Shown here piece by piece: positions 36,729 to 46,194 of a stretch of DNA of 64,000 nt (its first letter is position 1; every line of letters starts with the position of its first letter). The notes under the pieces are model-generated. The model was not told where the DNA came from, did not search any database, and saw only the letters and a program-made list of their open reading frames with translations. The stretch spans positions 372,001 to 436,000 of the forward strand of contig NZ_JPNB01000003.1 of assembly GCF_000732725.1 (NCBI RefSeq). The letters are read 5' to 3'. This DNA is from Kineothrix alysoides (GTDB lineage: Bacteria; Bacillota; Clostridia; Lachnospirales; Lachnospiraceae). The position numbers and the translations under genes are program-made.

Positions 36729-37661
36729 CTATGCTTTTAATCCGGAATAAATAATACCTTGTTCCAAATAATCCTGACCTATCATAAATACAAATACCGA
36801 CGGCAACAGCATCAAAATAGAAGCGAGGAATGCATATCCCGCCTGATCCCACGTGATTTCAGGCAAATACAGAGACAAAGGCCAAAGCGCCTTATCCTCC
36901 AGGAAAGCCATAGGCTGTTCCATCATATTCCAGTACTCCAAAAATCCTAATACCATGGCCGAAAGCATACCGCCTTTTCCAAGCGGCAAGCCTATTTTCA
37001 GAAATAAGTATTCTTCTCTTGCTCCGTCCATTCTGGCCGCCTCTAACAGTTCTATTGGAATTGCCCTAAAACCTCCATAGGTAAGAAAAATAGGAAACGT
37101 ACTAAAGACTGCCGGCAATATCACTGCCATATGGGTGTTCAAAAGAGAAAACCTATTCATCACAAGATAGCTGGACAGCATCGTCACCTGAAAAGGCAAA
37201 AGCATCAGAACGATGTAAAGCGCAAAAAGCACTTTGCTTCCTTTTACTCTATACACGGCAAACGCCCATGCGGCAGGTACTCCCACCAGCAGCTGCCCTG
37301 CCAAGATTAACGCTGCCAATTTCATTGAGTTCCAGAACAGTACAAAAAACTGCGGCGTGAGAAATAACAGCTTTGCGTAATTTGAAAAAGTCGGATAGTC
37401 AGGAATAAGCTTCCACGAAACAAATCCGGTACCATTCGAAAGAACCGGCGAAAGATAATCCTTTAATTCGTTACTTCCCATAACCGATCCTGTTACCAAT
37501 AAAAAGATCGGAATACATACGAAAATCCCCGGCAGAAGAAGCAGCGATGACGTCACCGCCCTTATTGCTGCCCCTTTCATTCTTCGGAATTTCCTCATGC
37601 TTTCAATTTTATTGCATATACATAAGGTTTTTGTTCGTATCCTCTTCATAGACCTTCTCAA
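36729..37661 (-). CDS. carbohydrate-type ABC transporter permease (MalG-like)
   Basis: About 310 residues with six predicted membrane helices and the EAA motif (ELLEAARMDGAREEYLFLKIGLPL, about residues 200-222). It begins at a TTG (37661) overlapping the end of the preceding permease, or at the ATG at 37649; the ribosome-binding site does not settle which. The inner-membrane permease pairs with the MalF-like gene and the lipoprotein SBP. No ATPase gene is in the operon; CUT1 systems in Firmicutes often share one (MsmX-like). Confidence 0.88.
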   Translation of the reverse strand: MRRSMKRIRTKTLCICNKIESMRKFRRMKGAAIRAVTSSLLLLPGIFVCIPIFLLVTGSVMGSNELKDYLSPVLSNGTGFVSWKLIPDYPTFSNYAKLLFLTPQFFVLFWNSMKLAALILAGQLLVGVPAAWAFAVYRVKGSKVLFALYIVLMLLPFQVTMLSSYLVMNRFSLLNTHMAVILPAVFSTFPIFLTYGGFRAIPIELLEAARMDGAREEYLFLKIGLPLGKGGMLSAMVLGFLEYWNMMEQPMAFLEDKALWPLSLYLPEITWDQAGYAFLASILMLLPSVFVFMIGQDYLEQGIIYSGLKA

Positions 37662-38557
37662 CCTTCCTTTTTATCCCAGAAGTATTGTAACAGCATAATT
37701 ACCAGAAAGAGGAAGCCTCCTACACATATCGCTGCTGCCGCCATTTTGTCAAACTCCATATTTACGAACCAGTTATTAAACAGATGCTGAAGCAGATAAA
37801 TATCCTTTGCCGGATAGGCGCCTGCCACCAGATAGGCTTCTCTGTAAATCTTAAAGGAATTTAAAAAGGAAAGGATTACTATCGTATAAAGGCTTCCCTT
37901 CAGGTTCGGGAGAACAATCCGAAAAAAGCACTGCGGGCCGGTGGCCCCATCTACTTTAGCAGCCTCTAAAAGCGCATTCGGTATTCCTAATATTCCCGCC
38001 AGCCATAGCACTACCGTATACCCCGTATTTTTCCAGATATAGCTGAACACCAGTACCCAGAAAGCCGCACCGCCTCCAAGATAATCCGTATGAACCTCTC
38101 CCCAAAGTCCCGTCCATTCTCCCAGACGGCTTAAGTATAGATTCAGGAACCCCTGCTTATAAAAAAACAGCTTCCAAACGATGACCACTGTTGCCGTAGG
38201 CATGGCGAGCGGAAACAGATATAAAGACTTTATGACTCCGGCATCCTTTCGCCGGGAAAGAGGCACCGCGATAAGAAGCCCCGTTATTGTGAGCAGCGGA
38301 ATACACACACCGGTAAACCGCAATGTGTTTTTTACCGCCAGCAAAAATGCCTGGTTGTTAAAAATAGTCTTATAATTTTGAATACCATTAAACCGGCCGG
38401 TGACTGCCGTCGTAAAGGACCTTCCGAATACATCGAAAAAGGGCAGTATGACAAACAGAAGCACGCCTGACAGGCTAAATGCCAGGAACCGGAGGAAAGC
38501 CCTCCGCTCCCTGACCGACCTTTTGTAGGTTCTAAATTCCTTCACCGCTTCCTCCAA
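37658..38557 (-). CDS. carbohydrate-type ABC transporter permease (MalF-like)
   Basis: The 299 residues have six membrane helices and an EAA-loop segment (NALLEAAKVDGATGPQCFFRIVLPNL). With the MalG-like partner it should form a CUT1-type import channel. It is followed at once by the partner (overlapping stop/start) and preceded by the SBP gene. Confidence 0.88.
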   Translation of the reverse strand: MEEAVKEFRTYKRSVRERRAFLRFLAFSLSGVLLFVILPFFDVFGRSFTTAVTGRFNGIQNYKTIFNNQAFLLAVKNTLRFTGVCIPLLTITGLLIAVPLSRRKDAGVIKSLYLFPLAMPTATVVIVWKLFFYKQGFLNLYLSRLGEWTGLWGEVHTDYLGGGAAFWVLVFSYIWKNTGYTVVLWLAGILGIPNALLEAAKVDGATGPQCFFRIVLPNLKGSLYTIVILSFLNSFKIYREAYLVAGAYPAKDIYLLQHLFNNWFVNMEFDKMAAAAICVGGFLFLVIMLLQYFWDKKEG

Positions 38558-38608
38558 TTATTCTACGTAATTCCCCTCACCGAATACGAAATCCTGTCCG
38601 TCTGCCAT

Positions 38609-41110
38609 TTATTCGGCCATGTAAATAGCCACCTTTTCCACAATGGCGCTCACTGATTCCTCCAGACTCTTTCCGCCTTGCATGTAATTGATTCCTTCCT
38701 CACATACCGAATCCTCCAGCACAGTATCTTTCACATAAGGAGTGTCTGCCTTTGCCATCCAGTCTCTCAATTTTTGAAGCTGCCCTTCATCCACCCAATA
38801 CACATCCAGAGAAACCATCATTCCGTCCCCATCGGACATTCCGATAGAACCGTAAAGTCCGTCTTCTCCCATATTTTCTTCCTTGGGTACAAAGCTTTCC
38901 TCAAAGGCCGCTTTATTTACCGCAAGACCGTTAAACAGCGACACCTGGTTCTCCTTTCCTAAGAGAACCTTAAGCAGCTCCTGTGCCATTTCCGTATTAG
39001 CTGAAACTGCACTGATCCCAATAAGTGTTTTTGGTATGAATACGTTCGTACTCTGTCCGCTTACCGGAAGAAGTACATTATCCTCGAAACCTTTCACCCT
39101 CTGTACGGAATTGAGTGTAGCATAACTATAGGGATCGGATAAGGTCCCCAATACCATATTGGTCATTCCTCCTATGTAACCCATTTCATCCATAGCTCCG
39201 AAGTAATCCCATTCTTCTCTGGTCGTTGCATATTCCGTCATATAATAATCATTTACACTGTTATAACGATCGATATCCTTCTCCGACGCACCTTCCATCT
39301 GAGCATCATAGACTCTCTTTACCTCTGTCAGGAATTCTGAAACGGCTGTTTCATCAATCCCTCCATTCTTTGTTTTCCATGCAGGAGATGAAATCATGGC
39401 CAATAACCGAATAATCCCTCTCTCCGAATAGATATCCAGCAATCCACCTTCCTGGTTGTCCTCACGAAGTGCTTCCATCGCATCCGCTATGCCCTTCATA
39501 TTCTTCATCCCGGAGACGTATTTCTCTTTCCCCAATACGAGCGGAAGCTGTACTTCACAAGGAATCGTATAAATCCCGCCATTTTTCTTAAATGCGTCTG
39601 TAATATTGGAAAACAGCTCTGCATCTCCCGTCAGACCACTCAGGCAGGTACTTAAATCCAGTAACATCCCTTTTTCGATATAGGAATCCAATGGCATATT
39701 ATCAAGTACAAGCAAATCAGGCCCTTCCCCGGCCATAATCTGCGTATTCAGTTTCTTCAGCGCATCATCTCTCATAACGGAGTTATCATCACCCATTCCA
39801 ATCTCATAATCGACAAAAACATCCGGATTTTCGGTCTGATATATGGAAATTGCCTGACTCATGGTGTCGTTTTCTTTTAAGCTGTAAACCTTTAGCTTTT
39901 CACTTGGTGTTGATGGTATATCCGCATTGTATACATAATGCACCAGCTTACCGCCTGAAAAAAGGGTCAAAAATTCATTATTTTCCAGTGCGACCATTCC
40001 AATCAATCCATCGGCAGGATTGCTGAAGCTGGATAAGTTTCCGTCAATGACCTGCTCTATGGCGCTTCCCCCGATAACATGGCGATGCAGTCCTTTTTTT
40101 CCTGCCATGTAAAGAACTCCGTCCTCACCAGTAAAGAAATATAAATCATAAGTACCGAATCCGTACCTTTCTCTTTGGGTATAATTCTCCAGAACAAAAT
40201 CGTTTAAAACCTCATCCTCTACATATTCTTCTTTGGCCATATCATAAATTAATATCCCATTGGCATAAGCGTAACCATCTATGATCATGAGATCACCTTG
40301 AAGCTGTATCATCTCAGGGCGTTCTTCTACCGTAAGAAATTTCTCACTGCTGCCATCCTCATTTACTTCATAAATGATTTCTCCCAAGGTGGTTACGAAA
40401 ATCCTGCCGGAATCCGCAATCCATATTCCATAAGGGTATTTCTCATCTTCCGTCAAAGAAAACTGCGCTTCTATCCGGGTTCCGTCCGGCTTTACGATCA
40501 TACATACAGGATGAAGCTGAAACAACTCATCAGAAGCCTCACCGTTATCTTCTCCCTCTCCGCTCACTTCACTTCCGGTTTCTCCGACGTCTGCTTCCTT
40601 CCCGGCTTCCCCTCCATCCGTTTCTACCGCATTCGCTTTTGTAAGCGCCTCCTCTAAGTCTGTCTCTTCCCCGGAGGAGGAACTGGCATCATAAATAACG
40701 CCCGTTGTTCCGTCTGCACCTATCGCAATATCCATGATATAAGCATCTTTGGCCTGCAGTGCCGTAAACCAGTCTGTCTCTTCCGGATTCCATGTAATGC
40801 CGTTATCTTCGGATTTAATCTGTCCCATATAGTAATCCGCAATGATGAGCTTCCCATCGGACAGCTTCGCAATGCCATCCGGTCGGTAACAGTATTCCGA
40901 CAGGTCTGTCACATTCTCTACATACCGTCCCATCCCCTTACTGCCTTCTCCGGTCGCCGATACACTGTCTTCTATCTGAGCTGCCTGCTCTGCATCTCCG
41001 TTAGATGACCCCATTGTCATATCTTTGGCTCCGCAGCCCGCTGTCGAAAGTATCATTGCTCCGGTGAGAAACAGGCTTATCAGTCTTTTCCTAAAAAATT
41101 CCCTTTTCAT
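38609..41110 (-). CDS. solute-binding lipoprotein fused to an N-terminal beta-propeller-like region
   Basis: An 833-residue lipoprotein (lipobox LSTAGCGA, Cys about residue 26). Residues 60-400 look like a beta-propeller or YVTN/exo-alpha type domain (repeated GKLIIADYY, SGRIFVTTLGE, DGVLYMAGK) interrupted by an acidic E/G/S-rich low-complexity insert (about 145-190). Residues 405-830 form an extracellular solute-binding domain of the sugar type (AGEGPDLLVLDNMPLDSYI, PCEVQLPLVLGK). The fusion is unusual: a normal SBP is about 430 residues. It precedes the two permease genes. Confidence 0.82.
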   Translation of the reverse strand: MKREFFRKRLISLFLTGAMILSTAGCGAKDMTMGSSNGDAEQAAQIEDSVSATGEGSKGMGRYVENVTDLSEYCYRPDGIAKLSDGKLIIADYYMGQIKSEDNGITWNPEETDWFTALQAKDAYIMDIAIGADGTTGVIYDASSSSGEETDLEEALTKANAVETDGGEAGKEADVGETGSEVSGEGEDNGEASDELFQLHPVCMIVKPDGTRIEAQFSLTEDEKYPYGIWIADSGRIFVTTLGEIIYEVNEDGSSEKFLTVEERPEMIQLQGDLMIIDGYAYANGILIYDMAKEEYVEDEVLNDFVLENYTQRERYGFGTYDLYFFTGEDGVLYMAGKKGLHRHVIGGSAIEQVIDGNLSSFSNPADGLIGMVALENNEFLTLFSGGKLVHYVYNADIPSTPSEKLKVYSLKENDTMSQAISIYQTENPDVFVDYEIGMGDDNSVMRDDALKKLNTQIMAGEGPDLLVLDNMPLDSYIEKGMLLDLSTCLSGLTGDAELFSNITDAFKKNGGIYTIPCEVQLPLVLGKEKYVSGMKNMKGIADAMEALREDNQEGGLLDIYSERGIIRLLAMISSPAWKTKNGGIDETAVSEFLTEVKRVYDAQMEGASEKDIDRYNSVNDYYMTEYATTREEWDYFGAMDEMGYIGGMTNMVLGTLSDPYSYATLNSVQRVKGFEDNVLLPVSGQSTNVFIPKTLIGISAVSANTEMAQELLKVLLGKENQVSLFNGLAVNKAAFEESFVPKEENMGEDGLYGSIGMSDGDGMMVSLDVYWVDEGQLQKLRDWMAKADTPYVKDTVLEDSVCEEGINYMQGGKSLEESVSAIVEKVAIYMAE

Positions 41111-41139
41111 TGTTATTCTCCCTATTATTCTGGCTTTTC

Positions 41140-41760
41140 TTACCTAACTTCATTGATTGAAATAATATCTGCATAAAAATCATTTCCGTCCCAATTGCCT
41201 GTCATATGCAAAATCATACCCTTTTTAATGTCCTCAAAGGATCCTTCTCTGCTTTCTACATTCCCTCCCCCATCTCTGATTATATTAAATTCATACTCCG
41301 CTCCAACATTAAAATATATACTCAATATGTTTTCATTTCCATCCTCCGAGGCAGGTGACACGGCAATCAGACCATCCTCCGTGTCCATTGTAAATATCTG
41401 GCTGACCGTTGCACTATTATCGCCAACACCTTTTACCATACCACTTATTTCTTCCTTTACACTTTGACTGTCTGAATTATTTTCTGTGCTATTCTTTTGC
41501 TTCTGTGCTTCCGTATCTGTATCTTCTGTTTTTGTATCTGTACCTTCCGTTTTTTCTGCTTCTGTATCTACAATAATATCTTCTGTTTCACTATTCTTTG
41601 TTCTACTGTTCTGCGTTCCACTATCTTCTGTCTCCATCGATACTTCATCTTCCATAATTTCTGCTTCAAGAGATGCCTCTTCTTCTGTCTTACTTTGGCA
41701 GCCTGCAGCCAAACAAAGCGCTGCAATCATCAGTCCTATAATAATCTTCTTGTTTTTCAT
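41140..41760 (-). CDS. lipoprotein with acidic T/E-rich linker
   Basis: From the ATG at 41760 (GGAGAAAAGG upstream) it has 206 residues: lipobox CLAAGCQS (Cys near 20), a low-complexity S/T/E/D/K-rich linker (about 25-105) and a small C-terminal beta-rich domain (about 110-206, VGDNSATVSQIFTM, HMTGNWDGNDFYADIISINEV). The function is unknown. It is the first gene of the importer operon, 30 bp upstream of the SBP gene, and may present a sensory or binding domain outside the cell. Confidence 0.75.
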   Translation of the reverse strand: MKNKKIIIGLMIAALCLAAGCQSKTEEEASLEAEIMEDEVSMETEDSGTQNSRTKNSETEDIIVDTEAEKTEGTDTKTEDTDTEAQKQKNSTENNSDSQSVKEEISGMVKGVGDNSATVSQIFTMDTEDGLIAVSPASEDGNENILSIYFNVGAEYEFNIIRDGGGNVESREGSFEDIKKGMILHMTGNWDGNDFYADIISINEVR

Positions 41761-42024
41761 TACCTTTTCTCCTTTTACATCTTTAATCAATTGCCAATTG
41801 CAAGACTCATATCTTATGCCACTTTATGTACAATTTCGCGACCTTACAAAAGCTCTCTTCATGATGCTTATCATAACAGACCATTCTCTAAAGTTTCTCT
41901 AAGGTTAAAATTTATTTAAATTCGGTATTCCCTTATACGGCAATTTAAGTTTTAGAGAATATTTAAAGATTTCTATGTTACTATAGTGATAGTATTTACA
42001 TTCCAATTAAGAGGTCATATCAAC

Positions 42025-42711
42025 ATGAGAATTTTACTTGCCGAAGACGATATAAACTTAAATCATACTCTTTCCTATCAGCTAAATGCTCAAGGATTTG
42101 CTGTAGATTCCTGTTTTGACGGAGAAGAAGCCTTATTTTGGGCCAAAGAAAATATTCATGATGTCATTCTGCTCGACCGCATGCTCCCCATGATAGAGGG
42201 CACCGATGTACTGCAAAACTTGCGCCAGGAAGAAATCGCCATTCCGGTAATATTAATTACCGCTTTAGGAGCTCTGTCCGACAAGGTAGAGGGGTTGAAT
42301 ATGGGAGCAGATGATTATCTGGTCAAGCCCTTCGCCTTTGAAGAACTTCTGGCCAGAATTTATTGCGTAACGAGACGCTCTCCCATCCTGGCTAAGGATA
42401 ATAAATTTATTTTATCTGATGTTACTTACTCTCCCGAAGAAAACATTTTAACAGGACCAAAGGGAAATTGCTCCCTTTCCAAGAGAGAAGGCACTTTGCT
42501 GGAAGCCTTTTTACGAAACCAGGGGCAGACTCTTTCCAGAAGCACACTGTTATTAAAGGTATGGGGACCAGAAAGCGATGTGGAAGACGGGAATCTGGAT
42601 AATTATATCCATTTTTTACGCAGACGGCTTCTGGCAATCGGAAGCAGGCTCCAAATCAAGACGATTCGGGGGATAGGCTACTGCCTGAAGGAAGGAGCTG
42701 CTAATGTTTAA
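42025..42711 (+). CDS. OmpR/PhoB-family response regulator
   Basis: From the ATG at 42025 the protein has 228 residues: receiver domain with DD at 9-10, phosphoacceptor D51 (LLDRMLPM) and K101 in VKPFAFEE, then a winged-helix domain (LSKREGTLLEAFLRNQGQTLSR, YIHFLRRRL). The upstream part of the open frame is not used. It overlaps the kinase gene by 8 bp and is divergent from the importer operon (196 bp between the open frames), so that operon is a likely target. Confidence 0.94.
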   Translation: MRILLAEDDINLNHTLSYQLNAQGFAVDSCFDGEEALFWAKENIHDVILLDRMLPMIEGTDVLQNLRQEEIAIPVILITALGALSDKVEGLNMGADDYLVKPFAFEELLARIYCVTRRSPILAKDNKFILSDVTYSPEENILTGPKGNCSLSKREGTLLEAFLRNQGQTLSRSTLLLKVWGPESDVEDGNLDNYIHFLRRRLLAIGSRLQIKTIRGIGYCLKEGAANV

Positions 42712-43990
42712 AAAAGTTCATTTTCGCCTGACACTCATGTGCGGCGGCATTACAACATTAATATTGGTGATTATGACGCTGGGCTACTTATACATATCCG
42801 AGAAAAATTTAAAAGATACCCAGCTTCTTTCCTTTCGAAATAATATGAATACCGTTACTGCCAATTTAGAGCAGCAGTCTGTCATTACGCATGAATGGCT
42901 GTCCAAACTGGAGGATAACGGTAAATATATGATTTTTCTGATGGACAATGACATTCCCTTTTTATTTAACAGCCGTTCCACACATGCGGATGTGGAGGAA
43001 TTGTATACAGCGGCCTTTGCCTATTATCGGAATAGCTTTTCCATAGAGATGACAGCGCCTTCACTCTATCACTCCATTCATACAGAATTTATCTTTAGCT
43101 CTGCAAGCAAAGAAGAATATTATGCTTCCGTCATCACCTTGGAAAAAGGAAAAAATATACTGCAAATGCTGGTGCTTTCGCCGCTGACCCCAGTGAAGGA
43201 GCAACTTTTTAATCAGCGCCTTCTTTTTCTGGGAATCATTTCCTTTGTTCTGATTATTCTGTGGATACTTTCTTATGCTTTTACTAAAATACTTCTGAGA
43301 CCGATAGAAGAAAACAGGAAAAATCAGATTCAGTTCGTAGCCTCTGCCTCCCACGAACTGCGTACTCCTCTGGCTGTTATCCTTTCCTGTCTGGAAAGCT
43401 TTAAGCAAGCGCCTGAAAATAAAAAAGAGACGTTTCTTAATATCATAGAATCTGAATCCAGGCGCATGTCGACCCTTGTTGACGATATGCTGGACTTATC
43501 CCGCTCGGACAACCACAGCTTTTCTATCGAAAAGGAAAGCGTAGAATTAGATACACTTTTGTTGAACTCCTATGAAGCGTTTGAGCCTATGGCAAAAGAA
43601 AAAAACCTGACACTGTCCATCTATCTGCCGGAGGCTGCTCTTCCCCTCTGTATCTGCGATAGGAACCGCATTAGACAAGTAACTGCCATCCTTTTGCACA
43701 ATGCGGTAAGCTATACTCCCGCAGGCGGAACCGTAAGCCTCTCTCTTCATCTGAAAAAGAAGCATTTTTTTATTACCGTCATCGATACGGGAATCGGTAT
43801 CCCTGACGATGAAAAGGAGAAGATTTTTCACCGCTTTTACCGAAGTGAAAAATCCCGAAGTGCCAAGGGGCACTTCGGGTTAGGTTTATGCATTGCTTCT
43901 GAAATTGTGAAGGCACATAACGGTACCATCGAAGTTATCGATACGCCGGGCGGCGGCTCGACCTTTAAAGTACGGCTTCCGGTACTTTAG
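42704..43990 (+). CDS. HisKA/HATPase sensor histidine kinase
   Basis: A 428-residue membrane kinase: two helices (about 12-31 and 166-190) enclose an extracytoplasmic sensor of about 130 residues; then the dimerisation helix with SASHELRTPLAV (H217), and the ATPase domain with N (LLHNAVSYTP), DTGIGIPDDEKEKIF and GLGLCIASEI. All motifs are intact. The extracellular sensor shows no domain I recognise. It probably phosphorylates the overlapping OmpR-type regulator. Confidence 0.94.
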   Translation: MFKKVHFRLTLMCGGITTLILVIMTLGYLYISEKNLKDTQLLSFRNNMNTVTANLEQQSVITHEWLSKLEDNGKYMIFLMDNDIPFLFNSRSTHADVEELYTAAFAYYRNSFSIEMTAPSLYHSIHTEFIFSSASKEEYYASVITLEKGKNILQMLVLSPLTPVKEQLFNQRLLFLGIISFVLIILWILSYAFTKILLRPIEENRKNQIQFVASASHELRTPLAVILSCLESFKQAPENKKETFLNIIESESRRMSTLVDDMLDLSRSDNHSFSIEKESVELDTLLLNSYEAFEPMAKEKNLTLSIYLPEAALPLCICDRNRIRQVTAILLHNAVSYTPAGGTVSLSLHLKKKHFFITVIDTGIGIPDDEKEKIFHRFYRSEKSRSAKGHFGLGLCIASEIVKAHNGTIEVIDTPGGGSTFKVRLPVL

Positions 43991-43994
43991 CCAC

Positions 43995-44232
43995 GGATAA
44001 CGGCAAAGTTTTAAATTTTATCCTGCACCTTGAATTTCGCTCGGTTCGCCGCTGCCAAGGTTTTTTCGTCTGTCTGCTCGATATCAGATATAAATTGGAT
44101 GCCTATAACGCACACCTTTTTCATGATCCGTTGCACACTCTAGGCAATTTCTTCTGTCAAAATACGAAGATACTTGTCGAAGCCGGCTTGAGTCGTCACG
44201 AGCAGGGAAACGATGATATCTCTCATCAGCTT
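43995..44232 (-). pseudogene. possible gene remnants
   Basis: Minus-strand frames give DIIVSLLVTTQAGFDKYL near 44.17-44.23 kb and VCVIGIQFISDIEQTDEKTL near 44.02-44.12 kb, both protein-like but cut by stops and a frame change, with no start. I cannot name a family. It may be the tail of a deleted gene. Confidence 0.35.
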
Positions 44233-44236
44233 TCAA

Positions 44237-44431
44237 CTAATCACAAATCTTCTGTACCCTTCCAACGATTCCGCCTTCTAGCATCACCTTTATTCCTCTT
44301 GGGTGATTCGCTGAATTGGTAAGTAATCTCTGTACAATACCTTCTGTTAGTTTTCCTGTTCTTTGGTCTTGTTTCTGTACCACAAGCACCTTTGCACCTA
44401 TTTTAATATTACTTCTAACTGTTCCATCCAT
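44237..44431 (-). CDS. ywbE: YwbE family protein
   Basis: The 64 residues closely follow the YwbE (DUF2196) pattern: NIKIGAKVLVVQKQDQRTGK, EGIVQRLLTNSANHPRGIKV and the end GGIVGRVQKI. The length is right for the family. The function is unknown; a KOW/translation-factor-like RNA-binding role has been suggested for the fold. It is encoded alone between a decayed stretch and the next gene. Confidence 0.85.
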   Translation of the reverse strand: MDGTVRSNIKIGAKVLVVQKQDQRTGKLTEGIVQRLLTNSANHPRGIKVMLEGGIVGRVQKICD

Positions 44432-44633
44432 CGTTTTATCCCCAATCCCTTTTTCAATTTATGTTCCACATTTACAAATTAAATTGCCGACATTTTCATC
44501 ATATTGGCTAGAACGAATTAAGTTCTGCAATCCTCTTGGCATACCCGGTTGGAATCACTTCTAACTTTTTTCATTCTGTCCTTATAGTCATCCGGCATAA
44601 AAAGCACCCACTAAATATCCTACTATATGAAAC

Positions 44634-45266
44634 TCATTGATACTTTTTGCCGTTGAGAAAACGGAAATCGCAGTAATCATCGCCCGCTGCCAGTGTCTTC
44701 GTTCGAATGAAACTCACTTTAGGCCGCAAAGTGCCATATACGAGGACATCGTTTTCACAGAAGTGCTGGCAAAGCTCCGGACAGCCAAAAAGCGCGGTGG
44801 TATCGCGGTATACACAAGCCCTGCAGTCGAAAGCGATTTTCTCTTCATCTTTTTGCAGCCAATGGACATCCCAGCCAATATTAGGATAGTTCCTATCCAT
44901 TACTTTTTGACATAACGCACAAAACAAAGAATAGAAAAAAGGTAATCGCGAGAGACGTTGAAAAATACGGCCTGCCTTTTGCACATGGGCGTGCATAACC
45001 CCGACGATGAACGTGCGCGCTTCATCCTTCGGCACACCATTTTCCTGCATGACCTGATAACAAGAAATCATCGGGAGCAGGTTTTGATTCAAATGCTGAC
45101 GGATTGCTGTATTCCCCCTGTCGTCTACACTGGAAATCATTGTTAACAGGCGTTCGCCTGCCTGCACGTAGATGCGTCCTCCTTTTTCTTTGCCGTATTT
45201 ATGGCAAAACTCCGTGTAGACATCGGAAATGATACTTTTGTTAAATACTCGTCCATATTCTGTCAA
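44634..45266 (-). CDS. L-2-amino-thiazoline-4-carboxylic acid hydrolase family protein
   Basis: The 210 residues match the family (pfam14196-like, recognised from memory) with the conserved cysteine-bearing segments DCRACVYRD, CPELCQHFCENDV and the end DYCDFRFLNGKK. Members hydrolyse L-2-amino-thiazoline-4-carboxylate to L-cysteine or have unknown activities. The upstream gap of about 310 bp (45267-45579) is A/T-rich and holds no gene I can support. Confidence 0.75.
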   Translation of the reverse strand: MTEYGRVFNKSIISDVYTEFCHKYGKEKGGRIYVQAGERLLTMISSVDDRGNTAIRQHLNQNLLPMISCYQVMQENGVPKDEARTFIVGVMHAHVQKAGRIFQRLSRLPFFYSLFCALCQKVMDRNYPNIGWDVHWLQKDEEKIAFDCRACVYRDTTALFGCPELCQHFCENDVLVYGTLRPKVSFIRTKTLAAGDDYCDFRFLNGKKYQ

Positions 45267-45579
45267 ACTGATTTACCTTCCTTTATCATTTTCTAAATGA
45301 ATCCGTCTCTATTAAAAAGACCTATCTTGCCAAATTCCTGCTGCAGAGACAATCCGCCAAAGGAGATATTTATACCATAATCTTGAAATACTTCAAGCTC
45401 AAATAAATCCTAATAAAACTTTTTGGAAAGACTTACATCCTTCACAGCTATACATACGCCCTGCAATCATCAAATTGGAAGTTGTAGACTTCAAGTATAC
45501 TTATAAGCTTTACTTATTCTTTAAATTTGATGATTTGGTCTTTGTATTAATTTGTGTAAACGGATTTCTTTTTCCCCTA
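45267..45579. other. intergenic region without visible genes
   Basis: A/T-rich, 313 bp. No ORF of substance and no clear terminator or promoter; it separates two minus-strand genes. Confidence 0.5.
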
Positions 45580-46194
45580 CTAGTCCTCCACATTAAATTG
45601 CAAACAGACTTTTTTCATTAATTCTGCGACCGACCGAGTCCCATCATTTACAAAGACCTTATATCCTAGCAATTCACATCGTTCCCTTACTGCTTCTGAA
45701 AATAAAATATCCCGATTCATCCAGTTCATAAATGCTTTTTCCTTATCACTACAACCATCAAGTACATATGGAACCCATTCTCTTTGTCTGTAATGTGAGA
45801 TTTGAAACTCTGGTGTTGGCGTAATATTAACATATCGTTGTTTCGCAACATTATGCTTTTTCATCAAGTTTGGAGTAAACGCTGCTCCTTCTGTTATAAT
45901 TCTACTATGATCCGAAATGCTATTAATTTCTTCTAATATAAATTCAAAGATTTCTTCGTAAAACTGCAATTCTTCTATATTTTGTTCCACTGGATTCCGC
46001 ATCCACGTTTCCTCCGGTGTCATAGTGCTTTGCTTCATGCAAATTGGTTTACCTGCTTCCGCCCCCATTTGCGTGTATTTATCTAAATAATCATCTACTT
46101 TATAATAATATAAATTATATTTTTTAGAAATCGCTTCCGCAATAGTGCTTTTCCCACTGCACGGTGATCCACCTATATAATATATGTCTATCAT
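45580..46194 (-). CDS. P-loop kinase-like protein
   Basis: The 204 residues open with a P-loop (GGSPCSGKSTIAEAISKKY, about 8-26), followed by an acidic DDYLDKY segment and a later IITEGAAFTPNLM, resembling small-molecule or nucleoside kinases (AAA_33/shikimate kinase-like). The substrate is unknown. Isolated gene with long gaps on both sides. Confidence 0.7.
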   Translation of the reverse strand: MIDIYYIGGSPCSGKSTIAEAISKKYNLYYYKVDDYLDKYTQMGAEAGKPICMKQSTMTPEETWMRNPVEQNIEELQFYEEIFEFILEEINSISDHSRIITEGAAFTPNLMKKHNVAKQRYVNITPTPEFQISHYRQREWVPYVLDGCSDKEKAFMNWMNRDILFSEAVRERCELLGYKVFVNDGTRSVAELMKKVCLQFNVED

